This document shows, piece after piece, positions 14,710 to 22,841 of a DNA stretch of 38,614 bases. The notes beneath the pieces were generated by a model. That model searched no databases, had not been told where the DNA came from, and was given only the letters and a program-made list of their open reading frames with translations. The position numbers were made by a program, and so were the translations under genes. This DNA comes from a virus: IMG/VR virus record IMGVR_UViG_3300013132_002246, positions 1 to 38,614 of that record; one strand, given 5' to 3'. Positions within the stretch are counted from its first letter, which is position 1, and every line of letters starts with the position of its first letter.

Positions 14710-16440
14710 ATGATAAAATTCGAAAAGATTCGTTGGCGTAATTTTCTGTCAACAGGCAACCAGTTCACAGAGGTTGACCTGTTGCGGCACAATACAACTC
14801 TAATCACAGGTGAGAACGGTGCGGGCAAGACCACAATGCTCGACGCTCTCACCTTTGTGCTTTTCGGAAAGCCGTACAGAAACATCAATATTCCACAGTT
14901 AGTAAATTCAATCAATGAAAAAGATTGTCTTGTTGAAATAGAGTTTTCTGTTGGAGGACACCAGTACCAAGTGCGTCGTGGTATTGCTCCAAAGGTGTTT
15001 GAAATCCATAAAGATGGAAAACTACTAGACATCTGTGCAAATGCCAAAGACTATCAGAAGACTCTAGAGGAACAGATTCTCAAGTTCAATCAGAAGTCTT
15101 TCTGCCAAGTGGTTATATTGGGTTCAACAAATTATGTTCCCTTTATGAAACTAACAGCGGCTGACCGTCGTACAATTGTTGAACATCTGCTAGACATCTC
15201 TATATTCTCTACAATGAATCTACTGTTGAAAGAGAAACAAGCAGTCTTAAAAGAGAAGCAGCGTGATCTTGAAACAGGTTTGACGATGATTCGTGAAAAG
15301 ATAGAGATACAAACAAAGTTTATCTCCACAATTAAAAATAGAAGCGACAGCCTTGTTCAAGAAAAAGAACAGGCTATACTTCAATCTGAAAAAGAGATCT
15401 CTATTCTTACAGAGAGTATTGAATCTTTACAAAAAGAAGCAGATAGTGTTCTGAATTCTATCGGAGATTCAAAAGAAACACAAGAATCTGTGCTTTCAAA
15501 ACTAAATAGTCTTGGCAGCCAAATTCGTGGAAATATGAAATCGTTATCCAATGAAATATCGTTCTATGAGAAGAACGAAGTTTGTCCTACTTGCCTTCAG
15601 GGAATTTGTGCTGAACACAGGGAAAAGCAAGTCAAAGGTAAACAGTCTCGAATGGAAGAGATGAAGAGGGGAATGGATGACATACAGCACAAAATCACAG
15701 AGACGCAAGATGCTCTCGCTCAAACAAAGACGGGTCTTGAATCGGTTCAAGAAAAGCAAAGAAGAATCAACACTTTGCTCTCGTCAAGAGTTGCAGGAGA
15801 AAAACACATCAGACAACTCCAAGCCGAAATCAAACGAATCGGAGAAGACCGTTCTGATGAGGTTTCGGAAGGAGAAAAACTCGAAAAGTTCAAGACTATG
15901 GAAATTGATATCAGTAAGAACAAGAGTGATTCTGTGGAAACTGCATCAGTTTATGGTGCTGCTTCGATTCTTCTGAAAGACACAGGAATCAAAAAGAAGA
16001 TTGTATCGCATTATCTTCCAATTATCAATAAAACTATCAATGCTTATCTTACCCGTATGAATTTCTTTGTTAGTTTTGAATTGAACGATAATTTTGAAGA
16101 ACGAATTCGATCACGATATCGTGATGAATTTACCTATGAGAGTTTTTCTGAAGGAGAGAAGAGAAGAATAGATCTTGCTCTGCTCTTTGCATGGAGAGCG
16201 ATTGCAGCACAGAAGAACTCTGTTAATTGTAATTTGCTTATTCTTGATGAGATTTTGGATGGATCGCTTGATGATACTGCAACAGATGCATTTTTAGACA
16301 TCCTGAAGACAATAGATAGTAATGTGAGAGTTTTTGTTATATCTCACAAAAATCCAGAGTCATTGGGAGACAAGTTCAAAAATCGAATGGTATTTAAGAA
16401 GAAGAACAACTTCTCGGTGCTAGGAGATTATACGAATTAG
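14710..16440 (+). CDS. gp46: Recombination nuclease ATPase subunit (T4 gp46, Rad50/SbcC-like)
   Basis: This 576-aa protein is similar to T4 gp46 (560 aa). It is the SMC-type ATPase that works with gp47 in DNA-end processing and host DNA degradation. The N-terminal Walker A is GENGAGKTT (34-42). Long coiled-coil arms flank a zinc-hook CPTC at 292-295. The ABC signature is FSEGEKRR (Ser480-Gly482) and Walker B is LLILDEILDGS (Asp513, Glu514), followed by the D-loop and a His switch in VISHKNPESL. The ATG at 14710 has no Shine-Dalgarno and lies at the predicted +1 of its promoter. In T4 genes 47 and 46 are adjacent; here three genes separate them. Confidence 0.96.
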   Translation: MIKFEKIRWRNFLSTGNQFTEVDLLRHNTTLITGENGAGKTTMLDALTFVLFGKPYRNINIPQLVNSINEKDCLVEIEFSVGGHQYQVRRGIAPKVFEIHKDGKLLDICANAKDYQKTLEEQILKFNQKSFCQVVILGSTNYVPFMKLTAADRRTIVEHLLDISIFSTMNLLLKEKQAVLKEKQRDLETGLTMIREKIEIQTKFISTIKNRSDSLVQEKEQAILQSEKEISILTESIESLQKEADSVLNSIGDSKETQESVLSKLNSLGSQIRGNMKSLSNEISFYEKNEVCPTCLQGICAEHREKQVKGKQSRMEEMKRGMDDIQHKITETQDALAQTKTGLESVQEKQRRINTLLSSRVAGEKHIRQLQAEIKRIGEDRSDEVSEGEKLEKFKTMEIDISKNKSDSVETASVYGAASILLKDTGIKKKIVSHYLPIINKTINAYLTRMNFFVSFELNDNFEERIRSRYRDEFTYESFSEGEKRRIDLALLFAWRAIAAQKNSVNCNLLILDEILDGSLDDTATDAFLDILKTIDSNVRVFVISHKNPESLGDKFKNRMVFKKKNNFSVLGDYTN

Positions 16441-16441
16441 T

Positions 16442-16456
16442 CCTCCAGAACGGAGG
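16442..16456 (+). promoter_or_regulatory. Hairpin sequestering the ribosome site of the next gene
   Basis: CCTCC (16442-16446) pairs perfectly with GGAGG (16452-16456) across an AGAAC loop. GGAGG is the Shine-Dalgarno of the gene starting at 16461 (4-nt spacing). The CCTCC arm begins one base after the gp46 stop, so a ribosome terminating on gp46 would cover and open the stem. The layout suggests translational coupling or off-by-default initiation. Confidence 0.6.
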
Positions 16457-16460
16457 TAGG

Positions 16461-17231
16461 ATGAATTACGCAACAGATCCTTGGTATGAGGACAGAAGAA
16501 GTAAAGTCATTCAAGCAGTTTCTCTTGGAAAGCCTGTAAAAGGAAAACAAGAAAAGCGGCAGTCTCCAATGGGGAAATATTCTTTACAATTAGTTCCTTA
16601 TGTTGTAAAAGATAGGCGTTGTCCTTTTTATTCTGTTGTAGAAATTATACGGAATGGTGATGGCGAACGAATGGGTAAAATCATCAGAAATGAGGCAGAT
16701 TTTCCTTTTCTTTTTGTTGAAGACTTTCTTGATGGAAAAGACTATCTTGTGTGTGCGGAAGACTATCAAGGATTTACAGTTATTTGCATAACTGATGGAA
16801 AAAAATGGGATTATGTTGCAGAAAAGTCTAAAAGAGATCTGTCTCTGCGTATAACAGATTTTCATCTTTCTCCTAGTAAAAAATCTTTGGCTATTGAAGG
16901 TCACATCAAGAGCAAACCTGGAGATTTGGTTGAATGTGACGAAGTTCATTTCTTTTCTCTAAATGAAATTTCTAAACTACCTTATAAAGAGATTGACAAG
17001 CGTATTTCTTTCGCCTATGATAAGATCATTGGTTGGGAAAATGATGATAGGATAATCATCAGTCGCATAGAAGATTACATCATGCCTACAGGCATATGTT
17101 TAGATGATGTCAAAACAACAGAGGAAAGACTTGTATATCTTAGATCTGGTAATATCAAAAAGCAGACAGCATACTATGCGTATTTTCCTAAAACAGGAAT
17201 AATGGAAAAAGTATTCTCTGAATGGAGATGA
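16461..17231 (+). CDS. Unrecognised 256-aa protein downstream of gp46
   Basis: I do not recognise a family. It is rich in beta-strand-like segments, many aromatic or basic (YSLQLVPYVVKDRRCPFYSV, IIRNGDGERMGKIIR, ITDFHLSPSKKSLAIEG), and short repeating units of about 40 residues are suggestive of a beta-propeller-like or all-beta protein. There is no signal peptide or membrane segment. It starts at an ATG whose GGAGG ribosome site is sequestered in a small hairpin. The next gene follows 3 nt later. Being inside the replication module suggests a nucleic-acid or host-takeover role, but there is no motif to support this. Confidence 0.7.
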   Translation: MNYATDPWYEDRRSKVIQAVSLGKPVKGKQEKRQSPMGKYSLQLVPYVVKDRRCPFYSVVEIIRNGDGERMGKIIRNEADFPFLFVEDFLDGKDYLVCAEDYQGFTVICITDGKKWDYVAEKSKRDLSLRITDFHLSPSKKSLAIEGHIKSKPGDLVECDEVHFFSLNEISKLPYKEIDKRISFAYDKIIGWENDDRIIISRIEDYIMPTGICLDDVKTTEERLVYLRSGNIKKQTAYYAYFPKTGIMEKVFSEWR

Positions 17232-17234
17232 CAG

Positions 17235-17957
17235 GTGAAGCCTGAAGATTTTGAAGCCCTTTGTTATTTCAATAGTTTGCAAGACCGTGCTCTTCTTGAG
17301 ATTGTAAAAGAAGGAAAGACACGGGTAGATCTTGGCCGTTGGCTATCGTCAATTAAAGCAAGCAAGGCTGTAGGTGAGGAGATTACCCATACGCTTCTGC
17401 GTAGCAAAACGGAACTACAGACGGCTGTAGACGATCCTGATTCCGAGCAACGGGAAGGATATTCATATCTTACAAAACCAAAACTTGCCCGTTATCATAA
17501 GTTTATTGAAGATGCGTATAGTGATACACTCCAATTTTTAGATAAACGGTATCCAAAGAAACTTCGCAAGAAGAAGCCTGTTGATCCAGATAAGGCTGTA
17601 CGAAATCTAAAGTATCTTTCAAACTTTGAGAGTTTGAATTTGCAGTCTGTGCCTCCAAAGGATATACTTGGAGCATCAATGCTGACGGTGTACAATACAA
17701 AGTCAAGAACTCTTACCCTTTATATTGCAAAAGAAGAGGGGTTTGGTATCAAGGGATCTACTCTTCTAAATTGGGACGATACCAAGTCTCAAACAAAGAA
17801 ATTGAGAAAACCTGAAGAAACCCTGCAATTGTTTACTTCTTCTGCCTATGCAGTAGTTCAGCCACGATTCCTTGGAATCAAAACAAAACCAAGTAAGCCT
17901 AATGGTAGAATCAATCCAAATATGATTCTCCTTTGGGCAAAGAAACCAATCAAATGA
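17235..17957 (+). CDS. Unrecognised 240-aa protein upstream of RNase H
   Basis: The GTG start at 17235 is preceded by GGAG with 7-nt spacing. The N-terminal half is helical and charged (LARYHKFIEDAYSDTLQFL followed by DKRYPKKLRKKKP). The C-terminal half appears to be a compact beta domain, with ILGASMLTVYNTKSRTLTLY, GFGIKGSTLLNWD and RINPNMILLW. I believe similar proteins are widespread in cyanophage-type T4 relatives without known function, but cannot confirm this here. Its last four bases (ATGA) overlap the RNase H start, so they are coupled. The basic linker suggests nucleic-acid contact; this is inference. Confidence 0.75.
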   Translation: MKPEDFEALCYFNSLQDRALLEIVKEGKTRVDLGRWLSSIKASKAVGEEITHTLLRSKTELQTAVDDPDSEQREGYSYLTKPKLARYHKFIEDAYSDTLQFLDKRYPKKLRKKKPVDPDKAVRNLKYLSNFESLNLQSVPPKDILGASMLTVYNTKSRTLTLYIAKEEGFGIKGSTLLNWDDTKSQTKKLRKPEETLQLFTSSAYAVVQPRFLGIKTKPSKPNGRINPNMILLWAKKPIK

Positions 17958-18802
17958 TTCTTGTCGATAACACACAAATTGTTCTTTCCACGATCTTTTC
18001 ACAGGTTCGTGATATTAGTACTATTGATGAAGAAATGGTTCGCCATATTACTCTCAATACTTATCGTATGTACAGAACCAAGTTCAAAGATAAATTTGGT
18101 GAACTTGTTCTATGTCAAGACGCTAACTCTTGGCGTAAGGGAGTTTTTCCCCATTACAAGGCCAACCGTAAGAAGGACAGGGAAGGTCAAGAAGATAAGT
18201 GGAATCGTGCTTTCGATATCTTGACAAAGATTAGAGATGAAGTGCGGGATAATTTTCCGTACAAGCACATGAGAATACATGATTGTGAAGCGGATGATGT
18301 TATTGCTGTTCTTTGCAAGAATTTTCACAAGCAAGAGCCAATTATCATTATTTCATCGGACAAAGATTTTGCCCAACTACAGCAGTACTCTGGTGTGGAG
18401 CAATTTTCTCCTACAACAAAGAGTAAAATAGTCTGCACAAATCCAATTGAAACTCTAAATGAACACATTATTCGAGGAGACTCTGGTGATGGTGTTCCAA
18501 ATGTTCTTTCTGATGATGATTCGTTTGTAGCAGATGGAAAGAGGCAAAAGCCTATTACAAAGAAAAAGTTCTCTGAACTACAAGAATCTCTTGGATCGGA
18601 TAATCTATTCTTTGATGAAGAAATTCGCAAGAATTGGGAACGAAACAAGACTCTTATTGATCTTTCAAAGATTCCTCCTCAAATTGAGGCTGCGATCCTA
18701 AATAAGTGGGAAGAACCCCATGATTCTTCTAGAGGAAAGTTGCTCAACTATTTTATTGAGCATCGCTTGAAGAATCTTATGGAGTGTATTGATGAGTTCT
18801 AA
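17954..18802 (+). CDS. rnh: RNase H / 5' nuclease (T4 rnh-like)
   Basis: This 282-aa FEN-family 5' nuclease is close to T4 RNase H (305 aa), which removes RNA primers and adjacent DNA from Okazaki fragments. The acidic metal-site residues are in place: Asp5 (ILVDN), Asp56 (LCQDAN), the cluster HDCEADD at 109-115, SSDKDF with Asp136 and Asp138, and GDSGDGVPN with Asp176 and Asp179. The basic segment GVFPHYKANRKKDR is the helical-arch-like DNA-binding region. The ATG overlaps the upstream TGA by 4 nt. Linkage to clamp and loader genes fits lagging-strand processing. Confidence 0.94.
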   Translation: MILVDNTQIVLSTIFSQVRDISTIDEEMVRHITLNTYRMYRTKFKDKFGELVLCQDANSWRKGVFPHYKANRKKDREGQEDKWNRAFDILTKIRDEVRDNFPYKHMRIHDCEADDVIAVLCKNFHKQEPIIIISSDKDFAQLQQYSGVEQFSPTTKSKIVCTNPIETLNEHIIRGDSGDGVPNVLSDDDSFVADGKRQKPITKKKFSELQESLGSDNLFFDEEIRKNWERNKTLIDLSKIPPQIEAAILNKWEEPHDSSRGKLLNYFIEHRLKNLMECIDEF

Positions 18803-18822
18803 TGAAAGGATAGAGATGTGAA

Positions 18823-19017
18823 ATGAGCAGAGATCGTCGCAGTAATCGTGAGTGGGATGATGACCGCCAAACAGCCCGTAAAGCAGCAAAACACGCTGAT
18901 AAGAAGCATGGTAGGTCTGGATTCAAACAGAATATCCGTGATGTATTGGCATCTGGTGATATGGATGAAATTGATGAAATGTTTGACGATGAAAATGAAC
19001 GGCACAATAGGAGATAA
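18823..19017 (+). CDS. Small charged protein upstream of the sliding clamp
   Basis: This 64-aa protein is highly charged: a basic N-terminal half (SRDRRSNREWDDDRQTARK followed by AAKHADKKHGR) and an acidic end (DMDEIDEMFDDENE). It ends 2 nt before gp45. T4 has the RNA-polymerase-binding protein RpbA next to gene 45, but I see no convincing sequence match, so equivalence is only positional. The ribosome site is weak (AAGGA about 12 nt upstream). It is likely real because of its tight packing and good codon use. IRDVLASGDMDEIDEMFDD may form a short amphipathic helix. Confidence 0.65.
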   Translation: MSRDRRSNREWDDDRQTARKAAKHADKKHGRSGFKQNIRDVLASGDMDEIDEMFDDENERHNRR

Positions 19018-19019
19018 TA

Positions 19020-19718
19020 ATGTCAACTGTGGAAACTAATACTATGAACCTCTCAAAGAAAACACACGAAATCCTAAAGAACTTTGCAGGAATCAATCCT
19101 AATATCTGTATCACATCAGGTAGTAAGATTGTAACCCTCTCTCCAACAAAGAATATCATGGCTGAAGCAGAAGTTGCTGAAACTTTTGAACACGATGTTC
19201 GTATCTTTGATTTGAACCGATTCCTTTCGACTGTATCACTGCTTGCTAATCCTGAAATGGATTTTGCTAGTGATCACCTTGTTATTAGTGGAGGAAGCGG
19301 AGCAAAGATCAAGTATTGGTATTCTGATCCTGCGATTGTTCAGCCTGTAACAAAGAAGTTGTCGATGCCCGACATTGTTGCCACAATTGACCTTACAGGT
19401 CAGCGTCTTGCAGAACTCCTGAAGGCATCCGCTGTTATGCAGTTGCCTAATCTGAAGATTACTTCCCGTGGAACTGGAACCGCAAAGGCCACACTCTTTG
19501 ATAAGAGTGATCCTTCAACAAACGAGTACACTGTAGAACTTGCTTGTGATGGAGATGATGCATTTTCTGTCTCGTTCAAGGTCGAGACTCTGAAACTTAT
19601 TCCTGGTGACTATACTGTAGAGATTTCAAAGAATATTGTTTCTCGTTTTACTCATAAGACGGAACCTCTAAAGTACTTTATTGCAATGGACTACAAGACA
19701 GGCGAAGAACAGGAGTAA
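19020..19718 (+). CDS. gp45: Sliding clamp (T4 gp45-like)
   Basis: This 232-aa protein is near T4 gp45 (228 aa), the trimeric ring that tethers DNA polymerase and also activates late transcription. Recognisable parts are the N-terminal LSKKTHEILKNFAGINPNI, the strand-rich middle with FDLNRFLSTVSLL, and the C-terminal IVSRFTHKTEPLKYFIAMD. An AGGAG lies 5 nt before the ATG. It is followed by both loader subunits (44 and 62). The gp55 in this window keeps a clamp-binding-like tail, which ties the clamp to late promoters as well as replication. Confidence 0.94.
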   Translation: MSTVETNTMNLSKKTHEILKNFAGINPNICITSGSKIVTLSPTKNIMAEAEVAETFEHDVRIFDLNRFLSTVSLLANPEMDFASDHLVISGGSGAKIKYWYSDPAIVQPVTKKLSMPDIVATIDLTGQRLAELLKASAVMQLPNLKITSRGTGTAKATLFDKSDPSTNEYTVELACDGDDAFSVSFKVETLKLIPGDYTVEISKNIVSRFTHKTEPLKYFIAMDYKTGEEQE

Positions 19719-19721
19719 TCT

Positions 19722-20672
19722 ATGACCGCCTCTTATCTTCAGAACTTGCTTTGGGTTGAGAAGTATCGACCAAAGCGTGTTCAGGATTGTGTATTACCTT
19801 CGGGTATCAAAAAGACATTTCAAGAGATGGTGGACAATGGGGAGGTGCATAACCTCCTCTTGTCTGGCACGGCAGGAACAGGTAAAACTACAATTGCAAA
19901 GGCTCTGTGTGAAGAGTTGGGTTGTGATTATTTACTTATCAACTGCTCTGAAGACGGAAATATTGACACTCTGCGAACAAAGATCAGAAACTTTGCCTCT
20001 ACTGTTTCGTTGGGTGGTGGTAGAAAGGTCGTCATTCTAGACGAGTTTGACTATTCCAATGCACAGTCCACTCAGCCAGCCTTGCGTGGCTTCATTGAAG
20101 AGTTTGCAGCAAACTGCCGATTCATTTTGACCTGCAACTTCAAGAACCGCATTATTGAGCCTTTGCACTCCCGATGCACAGGAGTGGAATTCTCTATTCC
20201 TGCAAAAGAGAAGCCAAAGTTGGCTGGTCAGTTCATGGATCGGGTAAAGCATATTCTACAATCTGAAGGGATAAAGTATGATGAGAAGATTGTTGCAGAA
20301 CTCATCATGCGATATTTTCCTGATTTCCGCCGAGTCATCAATGAATTGCAGAGATACTCTGTTGGTGGTGAGATTGATGTAGGAATTCTACAGGCTGTTG
20401 GTGAGATCAAGACAAAAGAACTTGTGGGTCACATGAAGGAGAAAAACTTTAATGAGGTTCGCAAGTGGGTGGTGCAGAATCTTGACAACGACCAATCCCG
20501 TATCTTCCGCCAAATTTACGATAATCTGTACGGATACTTTCAGTCGCAGTCTATTCCACAGGCTGTTCTAATTCTTTCGGACTATCAGTACAAGGCGGCA
20601 TTTGTTGCTGATGCAGAGATCAATCTTACTGCCTGTCTTGTCCACCTGATGATGGAGTGTGAATTCCAATGA
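19722..20672 (+). CDS. gp44: Clamp loader large subunit (T4 gp44-like)
   Basis: This 316-aa AAA+ ATPase matches T4 gp44 (319 aa). Four gp44 and one gp62 form the loader that opens gp45 onto primed DNA. It shows the family opening WVEKYRPKRVQDCVLP, Walker A GTAGTGKTT (49-57, Lys55), Walker B VVILDEFD (103-110), sensor 1 region LTCNF, and the arginine finger in the SRC motif (Arg151). The C-terminal collar helices follow. An AGGAG precedes the ATG, and the ATGA at its end starts gp62. Confidence 0.97.
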   Translation: MTASYLQNLLWVEKYRPKRVQDCVLPSGIKKTFQEMVDNGEVHNLLLSGTAGTGKTTIAKALCEELGCDYLLINCSEDGNIDTLRTKIRNFASTVSLGGGRKVVILDEFDYSNAQSTQPALRGFIEEFAANCRFILTCNFKNRIIEPLHSRCTGVEFSIPAKEKPKLAGQFMDRVKHILQSEGIKYDEKIVAELIMRYFPDFRRVINELQRYSVGGEIDVGILQAVGEIKTKELVGHMKEKNFNEVRKWVVQNLDNDQSRIFRQIYDNLYGYFQSQSIPQAVLILSDYQYKAAFVADAEINLTACLVHLMMECEFQ

Positions 20673-21040
20673 AATTGGGGGATATTCTCAATTCTATCAA
20701 TACAGGCAAGGAGCCGCTGATCTCACGGGAGAATGAGCGAGAGTACCTTCCATACATCGTAGCACGGTGCTTTTCAAATTTTCCTGACACCCTGTTCCAT
20801 GCAAATGAACTCAATGCACGGGGGGTGACAGACAAGAAGATGCACTACGACTACCTTTTCCATTCCTTGCGAAAACGCAAGCGGTTCTCTCCGTGGCAGA
20901 AGCGGGAAGAGTCCAAGGCTGTAGAGGCTGTGGCTTGGTTCTACGGGACTTCACGACACAAGGCACGGGAATATCTCCATATTCTCACACCAGAGGACAG
21001 CGGTAAAATATTAGAAGAATACGAGAACGCCCACAAGTAA
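20669..21040 (+). CDS. gp62: Clamp loader small subunit (T4 gp62-like), short form
   Basis: This 123-aa protein is shorter than T4 gp62 (187 aa) but keeps the conserved core: YIVARCFSNFPDTLFHANEL, then HYDYLFHSLRKRKRFSPWQK, and a C-terminal ILTPED. T4 has the equivalent FPE...N(E/L)...FNYL...GKRYGKW segment. The short form is the cyanophage type. The ATGA overlap with gp44 ensures coupled, stoichiometric translation. It ends 20 nt before an intrinsic terminator, closing the 45-44-62 operon. Confidence 0.9.
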   Translation: MKLGDILNSINTGKEPLISRENEREYLPYIVARCFSNFPDTLFHANELNARGVTDKKMHYDYLFHSLRKRKRFSPWQKREESKAVEAVAWFYGTSRHKAREYLHILTPEDSGKILEEYENAHK

Positions 21041-21060
21041 ATTCCTATCTTTATAGAAGA

Positions 21061-21099
21061 AACCGTTTTCCTACATATTAGAAACGGTTATTTTGTTTT
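21061..21099 (+). terminator. Intrinsic terminator after the clamp-loader operon
   Basis: AACCGTTT (21061-21068) pairs with AAACGGTT (21082-21089) around a 13-nt loop, and ATTTTGTTTT follows. It separates the clamp-loader genes from regA. The loop is long, so some readthrough into regA is likely. Confidence 0.8.
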
Positions 21100-21115
21100 A
21101 CTTGAGGGTATGAGA

Positions 21116-21544
21116 ATGAGTGAAAAAGAAGAAAAATACATTGATATTGAAGTGGCAGATTTGCTAGAGGTAGAATTGCCCTCACCGGACAATTTTCTAA
21201 AGGTCAAAGAAACACTTACTCGTATTGGAGTCTGTTCCAACAAGGACAAGAAGTTGTGGCAATCTTGTCATATACTCCATAAGCGTGGGAAATACTATGT
21301 CACCCATTTCAAAGAACTCTTTGCATTAGACGGTCTTCCAACGAATTTAGGAGAAGAGGACATAAGCCGTAGAAACAAGATTGGACTTCTTCTACAAGAG
21401 TGGGGATTGGTAAAGATTGTGGACGAGAAAAAGGCTGTTCCTGCTTGTGAAATCAACCAGATAAAGATTCTTTCACATACCGAGAAGAAAGAGTGGACTT
21501 TGGAGCCTAAATACCATATCGGAAAAGATAAAGGCAAGAGATAA
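21116..21544 (+). CDS. regA: RegA translational repressor
   Basis: This 142-aa protein aligns with T4 RegA (122 aa), which binds initiation regions of early mRNAs, including the clamp genes, and represses translation. Diagnostic segments are DNFLKVKETLTRIGVCSNKD, LWQSCHILHKRGKYYVTHFKE, LLLQEWGLVKIV, and EWTLEPKYHIG near the end. It has about 15-20 extra N-terminal residues (MSEKEEKYIDIEVADLLEVE). I chose the ATG at 21116 because GAGG is 8 nt upstream; an ATG at 21110 is too close. In T4 the gene order is 45-44-62-regA-43. Here the expected polymerase gene is replaced, within this window, by sugar genes. Confidence 0.93.
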   Translation: MSEKEEKYIDIEVADLLEVELPSPDNFLKVKETLTRIGVCSNKDKKLWQSCHILHKRGKYYVTHFKELFALDGLPTNLGEEDISRRNKIGLLLQEWGLVKIVDEKKAVPACEINQIKILSHTEKKEWTLEPKYHIGKDKGKR

Positions 21545-21569
21545 ACTACAGAACATTGAGGTCTATATT

Positions 21570-22193
21570 ATGCTTATGAATTTGCAATCTATCATAGACT
21601 CTGGCTTTCATATCAAAGGTGTTATCCACATAGGAGCACATTTTGGTCAAGAGGTTCAGGAATATAAGTCAAGAGGAATTAAGTCGATTCTATTTGAGCC
21701 ACATCCACACACATTTTCTGTTCTAAAACAGAAATGGGGTGAAGACGGATCTGTTTGTTTGGTAAACAAGGCTCTCGGCAGAGACAATAGAACAGCAACT
21801 ATGTTCTGTGAAACGGCAAACCAAGGAATGTCGTCTTCTCTTCTTAAACCAAAAAAACATCTTCAAAGATATCCCCATATCACATTTGACTCCAAAATCG
21901 AAGTAGAGCAGACGACTCTTGATGATTATATGTCATCTGTTGTGGATAAGAGTACTTACAATTTTATCAATATTGATGTTCAGGGCTATGAACTTGAAGT
22001 CTTATCTGGTGCTAAAGAAACTTTACAAACAATAGATCATATTGTGTCTGAAGTAAATTGGGAAGAACTATACGAGGGATGTGTGCAGATAGCAGATCTT
22101 GACCGTTATCTTGCAGATTTTGGATTTAGTCGAGTTGCTCTTGCTCCTACCAACTCTGGATGGGGAGATGCTCTTTATTCTAAAAGAAAGTGA
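21570..22193 (+). CDS. FkbM-family SAM methyltransferase
   Basis: This 207-aa protein shows FkbM-type motifs: SAM-binding GVIHIGAHFGQE (17-28), acidic FEPHP (42-46), and NFINIDVQGYELEVLSGA (131-148), plus SEVNWEELYEGC. Such enzymes usually O-methylate sugars in polysaccharides or natural products. It starts the sugar block, 25 nt after regA, with GAGG at proper spacing. A nucleotide-sugar or glycan substrate is the natural inference from its neighbours. Confidence 0.87.
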   Translation: MLMNLQSIIDSGFHIKGVIHIGAHFGQEVQEYKSRGIKSILFEPHPHTFSVLKQKWGEDGSVCLVNKALGRDNRTATMFCETANQGMSSSLLKPKKHLQRYPHITFDSKIEVEQTTLDDYMSSVVDKSTYNFINIDVQGYELEVLSGAKETLQTIDHIVSEVNWEELYEGCVQIADLDRYLADFGFSRVALAPTNSGWGDALYSKRK

Positions 22194-22199
22194 TATATA

Positions 22200-22841
22200 A
22201 TGATACCAAAGATTATCCATCAATTTTGGGTTGGACCGAAGCCTGCTCCACTTGACTTGATACAGACATGGAAAGATGCCCATCCAGGATGGGAGCATAT
22301 TTTGTGGACCGAAGAAGTTCTCAAGAAGCACTTTCCCAACGGTCTTTACAACCAAAAGCACTATGACTATATGCCTGAGTGGAATGGCAAGTGTGATATT
22401 GCCCGTTGGGAGATTCTTGAGAAGTTTGGTGGATTCTTCTTGGATGCAGATGCCCTTTGTGTAAATCCTTTGGATGATTATCTTTTGGAAAACGACTCGT
22501 TTGCTTGCTACGAGAATGAACTTGTTCGTCCTGGACTTATAGCAGCGGGCTACATTGGTGCTTGCAAGAACAACAGTCTTATCAAGATTCTTGTTAATGA
22601 ACTCCATGCAAAAGAAGTATCCTCTGTTTGGGAGGGAGGCAAGAGTGCATGGAAGACAGTTGGTCCAGTGTTCTTAACCGAAACTGTACACAAATATCGC
22701 TACTCCAACTTGACTGTGTATCCGAGTTTCTATTTCATTCCACGGCACTACAGCGGGGTGGAGTACACAGGACCAGCAAAGTCGTATGCAAAGCAGTTGT
22801 GGGGAAGTACACCTGGATCGGGATATGAGTATGCAGATTGA
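22200..22841 (+). CDS. GT32-like glycosyltransferase with DXD motif
   Basis: This 213-aa protein carries the glycosyltransferase sugar-binding region: PKIIHQFWVG at the start, GWEHILWTEE, KCDIARWEILEKFGGFFLDAD with the metal-binding DAD (82-84), and a C-terminal FIPRHYSG. This is the OCH1/capsular-polysaccharide-type GT32 family, which transfers a hexose to a growing glycan. It follows the FkbM gene by 6 nt, and its end overlaps the next gene by 17 nt. The exact donor cannot be told from sequence. Confidence 0.87.
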   Translation: MIPKIIHQFWVGPKPAPLDLIQTWKDAHPGWEHILWTEEVLKKHFPNGLYNQKHYDYMPEWNGKCDIARWEILEKFGGFFLDADALCVNPLDDYLLENDSFACYENELVRPGLIAAGYIGACKNNSLIKILVNELHAKEVSSVWEGGKSAWKTVGPVFLTETVHKYRYSNLTVYPSFYFIPRHYSGVEYTGPAKSYAKQLWGSTPGSGYEYAD

